5,305 nt of DNA, from NCBI GenBank assembly GCA_004356385.1, contig SMXL01000052.1:1-5305 (forward strand), written 5' to 3'. The DNA is from Bacteroidota bacterium (GTDB lineage Bacteria > Bacteroidota > Rhodothermia > Rhodothermales > UBA10348). Shown here piece after piece: positions 1-5,305 of the stretch (within the stretch, counting starts at the first letter, position 1; the number at the start of each line of letters is the position of its first letter). A model generated the notes under the pieces. It had not been told where the DNA came from and ran no database searches. It saw only the letters and a list, made by a program, of their open reading frames with translations. Both the position numbers and the translations under genes were made by a program.

Positions 1-217
1 CCTTGTCTATATTCTGGCGAATGACTTCGTTGTATTCATCGGCTCTACGATGGCCCTTGCGAACAGAGTGGGACTTGGGATTCCAACGAGACGGCTTTAC
101 CCAGATGCGTAGCGAGAAGTACTGGCGACGACCGCCTGCCTCGATACGGACGTATATAGGGTGCTCTCCCTTCTTGTTAATCTTCTGTTTCCAGAGGACC
201 GGTGTTACCTTCGCCAT
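1..217 (-). CDS. Tyrosine recombinase / site-specific integrase, N-terminal fragment (runs off left edge)
   Basis: Reading the minus strand from the ATG at 217-215 gives 72 open codons plus one base to the window edge. The peptide matches the N-terminal arm-type DNA-binding domain of tyrosine recombinases common in Bacteroidota and relatives. An initial strand has L8-W9-K10, followed by N14-K15-K16-G17-E18, then P20-I21-Y22-V23-R24, a turn with G28 and R30-R31, Y33-F34-S35-L36, and S43-R44-W45-N46-P47. In the family this small domain binds arm sites beside the attachment site; the core-binding and catalytic domains (R-H-R-Y) follow and would lie left of the window, so activity cannot be judged. 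The start is well fixed: an in-frame TGA lies two codons upstream (226-224). No Shine-Dalgarno sequence is seen. It is divergent from the helicase. Family members are usually around 400 residues, so most of the gene is missing. The family call is recognition from memory; whether it belongs to a phage, a conjugative element or an integron-like unit is unknown. Confidence 0.85.
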   Translation of the reverse strand, partial: MAKVTPVLWKQKINKKGEHPIYVRIEAGGRRQYFSLRIWVKPSRWNPKSHSVRKGHRRADEYNEVIRQNIDK

Positions 218-219
218 TG

Positions 220-231
220 CAGTTCAAACTG
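220..231. repeat. Small inverted repeat just upstream of the integrase start
   Basis: CAGTT at 220-224 and AACTG at 227-231 form perfect 5-base arms around a 2-base centre, beginning 3 bases upstream of the integrase ATG. The position would suit an operator or a leader hairpin affecting integrase expression. Such a short palindrome can also arise by chance, so only the sequence itself is certain. Confidence 0.4.
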
Positions 232-244
232 ACTTGACAATAAA

Positions 245-265
245 TAGGTTAAGGCCTAGGTTAAG
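245..265. repeat. 9-base direct repeat TAGGTTAAG, two copies, 12-base period
   Basis: TAGGTTAAG occurs at 245-253 and again at 257-265, separated by GCC. A weaker relative, AGATTAAGGAC, lies at 329-339 and matches the AGGTTAAGGCC at 246-256 in 9 of 11 positions. The pair lies 28 to 48 bases upstream of the integrase start and overlaps the promoter candidate on the minus strand. Short direct repeats near an integrase gene are often arm-type integrase sites or binding sites of a regulator; either is inference here. Confidence 0.5.
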
Positions 266-286
266 AAAAACACCGGAGTCTTTCAA
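258..286 (-). promoter_or_regulatory. Weak sigma-70-like promoter candidate for the integrase
   Basis: On the minus strand TTGAAA (286-281) is followed after 17 bases by TAACCT (263-258). The -35 box is good, but the -10 box matches TATAAT at only 3 of 6 positions. It would give a leader of roughly 35 bases before the integrase ATG. The -10 box sits inside one copy of the 9-base direct repeat, which would suit repression. On the opposite strand TTGACA (234-239) with TAGGTT (257-262), also 17 bases apart, is an equally weak overlapping candidate pointing toward the helicase. If the organism uses a Bacteroidota-type sigma factor, neither may be real. Confidence 0.2.
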
Positions 287-341
287 CCCTAATCAGACCT
301 ATTTGGTTTCGTGACTACGAATAAAGCAAGATTAAGGACTT

Positions 342-359
342 TTTTGGAATCGTCCAAAA
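342..359. repeat. Perfect 7-base-arm inverted repeat (possible hairpin or recombination core)
   Basis: TTTTGGA at 342-348 and TCCAAAA at 353-359 are perfect reverse complements around the 4-base centre ATCG. It lies in the divergent intergenic region, 125 bases upstream of the integrase start and 97 bases before the helicase start. It is not a clear intrinsic terminator: the stem is AT-rich and no T-tract follows on the plus strand. Tyrosine recombinase core sites are also imperfect inverted repeats around a short overlap, although the overlap is usually 6 to 8 bases. Its role is unknown. Confidence 0.5.
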
Positions 360-455
360 CCGTTCGGAATCAATGTCATAGTCCGTCGTGAACCATTTTT
401 GATACCTTAGTCGTTAGGACTCTTGGGCTAAATTCCTATTCACGTCGTTTTTCGT

Positions 456-2501
456 ATGGCTCGTCGCTTCGTCATCAAATCGAACCCATCAGCGGATGTG
501 CTGAGGCTGACGATCAACTACGACGAGGAACTGAATACGCAGCAACACGCGGCAGCAACGGCGGGGAGAGGTCCAGTCCTGGTGGTTGCGGGTGCTGGAA
601 CCGGTAAAACGCGTACGCTCGTTTACCGTGTTGCATATCTGGTCGAAACCGGTACGCCACCCGAGCAAATAATTCTCCTCACGTTTACGCGTCGCGCATC
701 CCGTGAGATGATATCGCGCGCCTCGATGTTACTCGATGGTCGATGTCAAAACGTTCGAGGCGGGACCTTTCACTCGTTTTGCCTGTCCATTCTTCGACAA
801 TTCGCTCCTGAAATTGGTTTTCCGAATTCATTTACCATCATGGATTCGGCAGATTCGGCAGAAGTGGTTGACATCGTCCGGTCCGGATTGAACATCCAAA
901 AAAGTCGCCGCAGGTTTCCAAGAAAACGTACGATCCAGTCGATTATTTCCGGAGTTCGAAATCGGGACGTGACCATTCAGGAGTACGTGGAATCCAAGTA
1001 TCCTCAATTCGTAGAGTATATCGATATTTTTGGCGACATCAGCGATGAGTACGGGCGGTACAAGAGGCGCCACGGGCTGATGGATTATGACGATTTACTG
1101 CTCCATTGCTTGGGTCTTCTGAACGAGCACGAGGACATACGAAGACGGGTAGCTGGGCGTTGCCGCCACGTCCTTGTCGACGAATACCAGGACACCAATC
1201 AGACGCAGGCGGCGCTCGTAAAGGCTTTTTCATCCGAGCACGGCAATATCATGGTCGTAGGAGACGATGCCCAGAGTATTTATCAGTTCAGAGGTGCTGA
1301 TTTCAGGAATATTCTCTCCTTTCCACAGCAGTTTCCGAACACCATAACCCTGAAACTCGAACACAACTATCGGTCTACGCAACGAATCCTGGACCTGGCG
1401 AATCACGTGATTGCCAATGCACGGCACAAATTCGAAAAAAAGCTCTTTACAGATAAAGAAGGGGGCGAGCTCCCGGTGCTGGTACAGGCCCCTGACAATC
1501 GATTCGAAAGCCGCTTCGTTACCCAACAGATTCTGGAACTGAGGGAAGCCGGTATTCCGCTCAATCAGATCGCAGTTCTTTTTCGAAACGGATTCAACTC
1601 ATACGATCTGGAAGTCGAGCTGAACCGGTGCGGGATTCCGTTCGTCAAGTACGGCGGGATGAAGCTCAGCGAAGCCGCGCATATCAAAGATGTATTGGCC
1701 CATTTGAAAGTGCTGGAAAATCCACTTGATTCGGTGTCCTGGAATCGAATTCTTCAACTGCTTGAAGGCGTCGGGCCGAAAACTGCCCACAGCATTATCG
1801 AATGGATGGAATCGGGGGCAGGCCATCGGTTTCAGCTCGACGAAACTCGATTTTCACCCCGATACATAGAATCTTTAAGAAGCCTATTCGATGTTCTGCG
1901 GCGTGCATTGAATGAAACCAAATCCATCACAGAGCAGCTGGAACGAATCGTCAAGTACTACGAACCTATTCTGAAACGAGTTCACTACGACGATCATCCG
2001 AAACGACTCCAGGACCTGGAGCACTTTATCGGAATTGCGGAAAGTTTTCCGGACCGAGCAGCACTTCTTTCATCACTGGCGCTTGATCCGATTGAACTCA
2101 CGGCCATAGATACCGAACCCATTCAGGAAGATGAACCGCCACTTATTCTCTCCACCATTCACTCCGCAAAAGGACTTGAATTCGATACGGTTTTTCTCAT
2201 CCATGCACTCGATGGAATCTTGCCGTCTGCGTACTCAGTTGACGATATCGATGCGCTGGACGAGGAGTTGCGTCTTCTATACGTGGCGATAACGCGTGCG
2301 GCGGCTCGGCTGTTTATCTCTTACCCAACGCTTCAGTATCGCAGGTACGAGGGTCAGTATTTTGCTTCGCCGAGTCGATTCCTGGATAATATCCCGTCCA
2401 GTTTACTGGATGAAGGATCCATTGTCGAAGAGGCTGTCCCGCTCCTGAATGAAGCGAAGAACGACGTGGTTGTTGAAACTGAAGGGGAATATCAGGGTTG
2501 A
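456..2501 (+). CDS. UvrD/PcrA/Rep-like superfamily 1A ATP-dependent DNA helicase
   Basis: This 681-residue protein should be a cytoplasmic ATP-driven DNA helicase, translocating 3' to 5' as its family does, with a role in repair or replication restart. All main SF1A motifs are visible: Q motif L26-N27 with Q30; Walker A from G46 to T52 (GAGTGKT) with K51; motif Ia near T76-F77-T78; Ib G103-T104-F105-H106; the 1B-domain MDYDDLL at 209-215; motif II V241-D242-E243-Y244-Q245-D246; III G269-D270-D271-A272-Q273 to F278-R279-G280; IV N304-Y305-R306; V T567-I568-H569-S570-A571-K572-G573; VI Y609-V610-A611-I612-T613-R614. A helix-hairpin-helix-like GVGPKTA lies at 438-444 in the 2B region. The GGTFHSF and SRFLDNIP segments fit a UvrD-like group of about 650-700 residues rather than classical PcrA, so it seems full length. 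The ATG is the only sensible start: an in-frame TAA lies at 429-431 and the next Met falls after Walker A. No Shine-Dalgarno or convincing promoter is seen. The exact pathway is not determined. Confidence 0.95.
   Translation: MARRFVIKSNPSADVLRLTINYDEELNTQQHAAATAGRGPVLVVAGAGTGKTRTLVYRVAYLVETGTPPEQIILLTFTRRASREMISRASMLLDGRCQNVRGGTFHSFCLSILRQFAPEIGFPNSFTIMDSADSAEVVDIVRSGLNIQKSRRRFPRKRTIQSIISGVRNRDVTIQEYVESKYPQFVEYIDIFGDISDEYGRYKRRHGLMDYDDLLLHCLGLLNEHEDIRRRVAGRCRHVLVDEYQDTNQTQAALVKAFSSEHGNIMVVGDDAQSIYQFRGADFRNILSFPQQFPNTITLKLEHNYRSTQRILDLANHVIANARHKFEKKLFTDKEGGELPVLVQAPDNRFESRFVTQQILELREAGIPLNQIAVLFRNGFNSYDLEVELNRCGIPFVKYGGMKLSEAAHIKDVLAHLKVLENPLDSVSWNRILQLLEGVGPKTAHSIIEWMESGAGHRFQLDETRFSPRYIESLRSLFDVLRRALNETKSITEQLERIVKYYEPILKRVHYDDHPKRLQDLEHFIGIAESFPDRAALLSSLALDPIELTAIDTEPIQEDEPPLILSTIHSAKGLEFDTVFLIHALDGILPSAYSVDDIDALDEELRLLYVAITRAAARLFISYPTLQYRRYEGQYFASPSRFLDNIPSSLLDEGSIVEEAVPLLNEAKNDVVVETEGEYQG
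843..860 (+). repeat. Tandem 9-base duplication inside the helicase gene
   Basis: GATTCGGCA is repeated exactly at 843-851 and 852-860, in frame, giving Asp-Ser-Ala twice (residues 130-135). It lies between motif Ib and the 1B domain, in a segment where relatives also tend to carry acidic and serine residues, so it may be conserved sequence rather than a recent slippage event. The reading frame is not disturbed. Confidence 0.8.
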
Positions 2502-2534
2502 AATCCGCTACCCACCCATTCCACTGGGCTTTCC

Positions 2535-3020
2535 ATGGACATACTACGGCAAATTTCTACGTCTTCGACGGATTCGGGCATCCCCGATCTGACGATTTCG
2601 ACGATTACTCTGGACGAACTGGATGTGATCGGCGACATGAATCGGATCTTATTCAGCGAGGATCGAATCATTAACTCGCTGGAGAGAAAAGATCTCATGT
2701 TGCTGGTAGCGCATTTTGAAGGCATGCCTGCTGGATTCAAGGTCGGATATAGAGAAAATCGATTCGTGTTTTATTCTGCGAAAGGAGGAGTGCTCCCGGA
2801 TTTCCGACGACGGGGAATTGCTCGATTGCTGATGTATGAGATGATGGATCGTGCGTTCGAGATTGGGTACTCTCGCTTCGCTTTCGATACGTTTCCGAAC
2901 CTGCACCCAGGGATGACCGTGCTCGCGGTTACCGAAGGATTCAGACTTATCAAGTCCGATTACAACACAGCCTATCGTGAATACAGACTGCGCTTCGAGA
3001 AAAAGCTGCCGAATACCTGA
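2535..3020 (+). CDS. GNAT-family N-acetyltransferase
   Basis: This 161-residue protein is a predicted cytoplasmic acetyl-CoA-dependent N-acetyltransferase of the GNAT fold; the substrate is unknown. The acetyl-CoA pyrophosphate-binding motif A is clear: G85-V86-L87-P88 leads into R91-R92-R93-G94-I95-A96, matching the family pattern R/Q-x-x-G-x-G/A, followed by the helix LLMYEMMDRAFEIG. The next strand is F116-A117-F118-D119, and N122 to F136 (N-L-H-P-G-M then T-E-G-F) resembles the N-x-x-M plus E-x-x-GF end region of GNATs. The first 20 residues look like an unstructured extension. ATG 2535 is the first start in the frame after the helicase TGA; no Shine-Dalgarno sequence is seen. It starts 33 bases after the helicase stop and in the same frame, so co-transcription is likely. 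Some GNATs modify ribosomal proteins, polyamines or antibiotics, but nothing here selects among these. Confidence 0.85.
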   Translation: MDILRQISTSSTDSGIPDLTISTITLDELDVIGDMNRILFSEDRIINSLERKDLMLLVAHFEGMPAGFKVGYRENRFVFYSAKGGVLPDFRRRGIARLLMYEMMDRAFEIGYSRFAFDTFPNLHPGMTVLAVTEGFRLIKSDYNTAYREYRLRFEKKLPNT

Positions 3021-3052
3021 GTCAACCATATCCCGTTTCGAATATCCTGTGC

Positions 3053-3076
3053 GCCTCGCAACCCGCTCAGTGAGGC
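3053..3076. other. Weak inverted repeat between the acetyltransferase and the first permease
   Basis: GCCTC at 3053-3057 and GAGGC at 3072-3076 can pair around a 14-base loop, inside which CTCA-G-TGAG (3066-3074) offers a competing small palindrome. It lies in the 118-base gap after the acetyltransferase. No T-run follows, so it is not a convincing intrinsic terminator. No other feature is recognisable in this gap apart from the GGGAG close to the next start. Confidence 0.2.
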
Positions 3077-3122
3077 AACGTACACCCGACGCTGTAACCA
3101 AGGTCGTATTCATCTCTTGAAC

Positions 3123-3127
3123 GGGAG
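3123..3127 (+). promoter_or_regulatory. Shine-Dalgarno-like site of the first permease
   Basis: GGGAG lies 11 bases before the GTG at 3139. It is the only convincing purine-rich ribosome-binding candidate before any start in the window, and it supports the choice of the unusual GTG. The spacing is a little long. Confidence 0.4.
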
Positions 3128-3138
3128 CCAAATTCGTC

Positions 3139-4377
3139 GTGAAACTTTTCTTTTTTGAGCTTTGGGAGAGTCTGCTGATTGCCATTCGGTCGGTGCGATC
3201 CAACAAAATGAGATCCCTGCTCACGACGCTCGGAATCATCATTGGAATCGTCTCGGTGACCAGTATGGCGACTGTCGTCAATGGGATTGAGCGAAGTTTC
3301 GAAGAGGAAATGGCCGGGCTGGGGACGGATGTTCTCTATATCGAGAAGTGGCCGTGGGTTAAGGGAAGTGGATTCAAATGGTGGAATTATATCAACCGGC
3401 CGAACCTCACTGCAGACATTGCCGAAATCCTGAACGATCGTTCGCAGTTTGTGGATGCTTCAACGGCTGAGGTTCGCACCGGTGGTGCTGCTTCGTATAA
3501 GAATCGGAGTATTGCGGGTGTTCGAATACGCGGCGCCCTCGCATCCTACCCATCGGTTCATCATGTAGAACTGAGCGAAGGGTTCTTTTACTCCGATATG
3601 GACGAGCAGGGCGCTCGAGACGTGGCCGTTATCGGAGCGAAGGTTGCCGATGAGTTGTTTCCGTTTTCGAATCCGATCGGCAAAGAGATCCGCGTTCGCG
3701 GCCGCAAGTTTCGTGTCATTGGCATTTTCGAGCGCAAAGGTCAGGGTACTGACAGCGCCAGCTCCGAGGACATCATGATTCGCATCCCCTACAACTCATT
3801 CAAAAAACACTTTGGGGTTAGATGGAGGGACGTTTCCATTCATGCCAAATTGATTGAAGATGTGGAATTAGAGGATGCCAAAGACGAAATCCGAGGCATC
3901 GTAAGAGTTGCAAGGCGATTGGACGCCAAGGAAGAAGACAATTTCGAGATCAACGAACAAAAAACGCTGCGAGAGAAGATTGCCCCGATAAAGAATGCGA
4001 TTTATGCGATAGGAATCGGCCTAACGGCACTGGCGCTTCTTGTAGGCGGAATCGGCGTAATGAATATTATGTTCGTTACGGTTCGGGAGCGAACGCGGGA
4101 AATAGGTATTCGAAAAGCCGTTGGAGCGAAGCGCCGCGCAATATTGACACAATTCCTGATAGAGGCCGTGCTGATTTGTTTTTTGGGTGGCTTGGTAGGA
4201 GTTGGACTTTCGATCCCTATTGCCATGTTGGTCAAGGCCATACTTCCCGCTTATCTGGGATGGGAAGTGATCGCATTCGCATTCGGTGCCTGTTTTCTTA
4301 TCGGAATCGTATTCGGCCTGGCGCCTGCGTGGACTGCGGCTAAATCTCAACCCATCGACGCACTCCGATACGAGTAG
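3139..4377 (+). CDS. MacB/FtsX-type ABC transporter permease (first of a tandem pair)
   Basis: This 412-residue inner-membrane protein is a stand-alone permease of the MacB/LolC/FtsX superfamily, whose members use ATP hydrolysis in a partner protein for mechanical export or extrusion work across the envelope. It has the typical layout: a short cytoplasmic N-terminus with the amphipathic segment IRSVRSNKMRSLLTTLGI, TM1 about 27-49, a large periplasmic domain about 50-280, then TM2 about 287-312, TM3 about 338-366 and TM4 about 375-397. Family signatures are the periplasmic V162-A163-V164-I165-G166 to N178-P179-I180-G181 segment, the GGIGVMNIM at 303-311, the coupling segment R317-E321-I322-G323-I324-R325-K326-A327-V328-G329-A330, and the C-terminal P405-I406-D407-A408-L409. 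A tryptophan-rich stretch (W71, W73, W81, W82) opens the periplasmic domain. The GTG start is forced by an in-frame TGA at 3118-3120. No ATPase domain is fused, unlike E. coli MacB (648 residues). The transported substrate is unknown. Confidence 0.93.
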   Translation: MKLFFFELWESLLIAIRSVRSNKMRSLLTTLGIIIGIVSVTSMATVVNGIERSFEEEMAGLGTDVLYIEKWPWVKGSGFKWWNYINRPNLTADIAEILNDRSQFVDASTAEVRTGGAASYKNRSIAGVRIRGALASYPSVHHVELSEGFFYSDMDEQGARDVAVIGAKVADELFPFSNPIGKEIRVRGRKFRVIGIFERKGQGTDSASSEDIMIRIPYNSFKKHFGVRWRDVSIHAKLIEDVELEDAKDEIRGIVRVARRLDAKEEDNFEINEQKTLREKIAPIKNAIYAIGIGLTALALLVGGIGVMNIMFVTVRERTREIGIRKAVGAKRRAILTQFLIEAVLICFLGGLVGVGLSIPIAMLVKAILPAYLGWEVIAFAFGACFLIGIVFGLAPAWTAAKSQPIDALRYE

Positions 4378-4405
4378 CTCTGAGCACACAACACATCGGA
4401 CTAAA

Positions 4406-5305
4406 ATGGCCATATTAGAAGCACTTAGAACGGCGCTGGAGTCGATTCGCGCTCACCGGCTTCGTTCGTCGCTGACGCTTCTGGGCATGGTGATTGGCGT
4501 ATTCGCCATAATCGTTTCCGTCACGGCCGTGGCAGTCATCGATGTGTACTTCAAGGAGTCGCTTCAATTCCTCGGATCATCCACGTTCACGATCACGAGG
4601 ATGCCGACCATTCAGCTCGGTTCGACTGACAGAGCGATGCGCAATCGACCCCGGATTACGTACGAACAAATGGAGCGACTGGGTGATATGATGCAGCTAC
4701 CGGTTTCGCTCAGCCCCATGGAAGGGTTCTACGTAGGCAAGGTCAAGTTTGGGATGATAGAATCTGAAGAGCCCAACGCCATTCTGATGGGAAGCAATCA
4801 GGAAATGCTGGCGAACTATTCCCATGAGATGGACTTGGGCCGTTTTTTCACGGAAGAAGATGTTCAGTATGCCCGACCCGTTTCGGTGCTTGGATCGGAG
4901 GTGGTCTCGGAGCTTTTTCCGAACGAAAACCCAATAGGAAAATCCGTCCGGATGGATGGCCGACGATTCCAGGTGATCGGAGTTCTCAAGGCCAAGGGCA
5001 GCGTATTCGGGTTTTCCCAGGACAATCGTGTGTATACACCGATCACGCGAGCGTTTACGATATACGGGAGTCAGAACAGGGACATTGCCATCAGTGTTCG
5101 CGTACACGAACAGAGGCAACTTCAGGCCGCTATCGAAGAAGCAACCGGTCGCATGCGAGTGATCCGGAGAGTGACCCCTGGCGAAAAAAACAATTTCGAG
5201 ATCGCTACCAACGACACCATGCAAATGATCTTTGAGGCATTTACAGGTACGTTGACCATCGGTGGGGCGGTAATCGGACTCATCGCCTTGCTTGGAGCAG
5301 GAATC
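4406..5305 (+). CDS. MacB/FtsX-type ABC transporter permease, second of the pair (partial, runs off right edge)
   Basis: From ATG 4406 an open frame of exactly 300 codons continues to the window end. The N-terminus (A-L-E-S-I-R-A-H-R-L-R-S-S-L-T-L-L-G) is the family's entry segment, followed by TM1 about 24-48 and a periplasmic domain containing V159-S160-V161-L162-G163, then L170-F171-P172 and N175-P176-I177-G178-K179, then R187-F188-Q189-V190-I191-G192-V193. TM2 begins near 282 with a glycine-rich helix and is cut by the edge; the coupling segment and last two TM helices are missing. It starts 28 bases after the first permease's stop on the same strand, so the two are probably one operon, and it resembles its neighbour throughout while clearly diverged. 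Shared local features include a FEI motif before TM2 (269-271 in the first, 264-266 here). No Shine-Dalgarno sequence is seen. The two most likely act as a heterodimer with an ATPase encoded elsewhere, probably downstream. Confidence 0.92.
   Translation, partial: MAILEALRTALESIRAHRLRSSLTLLGMVIGVFAIIVSVTAVAVIDVYFKESLQFLGSSTFTITRMPTIQLGSTDRAMRNRPRITYEQMERLGDMMQLPVSLSPMEGFYVGKVKFGMIESEEPNAILMGSNQEMLANYSHEMDLGRFFTEEDVQYARPVSVLGSEVVSELFPNENPIGKSVRMDGRRFQVIGVLKAKGSVFGFSQDNRVYTPITRAFTIYGSQNRDIAISVRVHEQRQLQAAIEEATGRMRVIRRVTPGEKNNFEIATNDTMQMIFEAFTGTLTIGGAVIGLIALLGAGI

Noticed and set aside
3..314. Plus-strand open frame of 103 codons at the left edge
   Set aside because: It is antisense to the integrase fragment, whose peptide is recognisable, and its own translation has no family features.
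360..375. T-arm-like GTTCGGAATC, which might be a tRNA remnant at an integration site
   Set aside because: It has an extra base compared with the usual T-loop, no matching acceptor or anticodon stem and no CCA end, so no tRNA gene or fragment is supported.
399..434. Possible helicase promoter, TTGATA (399-404) with TAAATT (429-434)
   Set aside because: The spacing is 24 bases, too long for a sigma-70 promoter, and no good Bacteroidota-type TAnnTTTG box is found at the right place.
3053..3076. Intrinsic terminator after the acetyltransferase
   Set aside because: The stem is only 5 bases with a 14-base loop and has no following T-run; kept only as a weak inverted repeat.
2649..3281. Long minus-strand open frame (210 codons) across the acetyltransferase and the start of the first permease
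   Set aside because: It overlaps two recognisable genes on the opposite strand and its translation is compositionally odd with no domain; a shadow frame.
4021..4413. Minus-strand open frame of 130 codons opposite the end of the first permease
   Set aside because: It is antisense to conserved transmembrane and coupling segments, with no family resemblance of its own.
4697..5224. Minus-strand open frame of 175 codons opposite the second permease
   Set aside because: The plus strand encodes a clear FtsX/MacB periplasmic domain over the same span; the antisense peptide has no recognisable motif.

Overview
The window looks like a chromosomal segment from a bacterium of the Bacteroidota/Rhodothermota (FCB) side of the tree. 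This rests on three things. The integrase fragment at the left edge has the N-terminal arm-binding domain style common there. Two separate MacB-type permeases lie in tandem, a layout frequent in these phyla. Most starts lack a clear Shine-Dalgarno sequence. Base composition appears intermediate, by eye near half G+C. The assignment is inference, and no marker gene settles it.

Layout, left to right. (1) Positions 1-217, minus strand: the first 72 codons of a tyrosine recombinase (site-specific integrase) that runs off the left edge. (2) Positions 218-455: a 238-base divergent intergenic region. It holds a short inverted repeat beside the integrase start, a 9-base direct repeat at 12-base period, a weak minus-strand promoter candidate and a perfect 7-base-arm inverted repeat. 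(3) Positions 456-2501, plus: a complete UvrD/PcrA/Rep-like superfamily 1A DNA helicase of 681 residues with all main motifs. (4) Positions 2535-3020, plus: a GNAT-family N-acetyltransferase of 161 residues, in the same frame as the helicase and separated from it by one TGA and 11 sense codons. (5) Positions 3139-4377, plus: a complete MacB/FtsX-type ABC transporter permease of 412 residues, GTG start. (6) From 4406 to the right edge, plus: the first 300 codons of a second, divergent MacB/FtsX-type permease.

How the genes fit together. The two permeases probably form one transporter as a heterodimer, powered by an ATPase encoded outside the window (no Walker motif for it is seen here). The helicase and the acetyltransferase are close enough to be co-transcribed, but no shared function is evident. 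The integrase points away from the rest, so the mobile element it belongs to, if intact, would most simply extend to the left, with 218-455 as its possible boundary.

I found no CRISPR array, rRNA, tRNA, insertion sequence or riboswitch, and no convincing evidence of an undescribed multi-gene system. The part most worth a second look is the integrase-proximal intergenic region with its small repeats.
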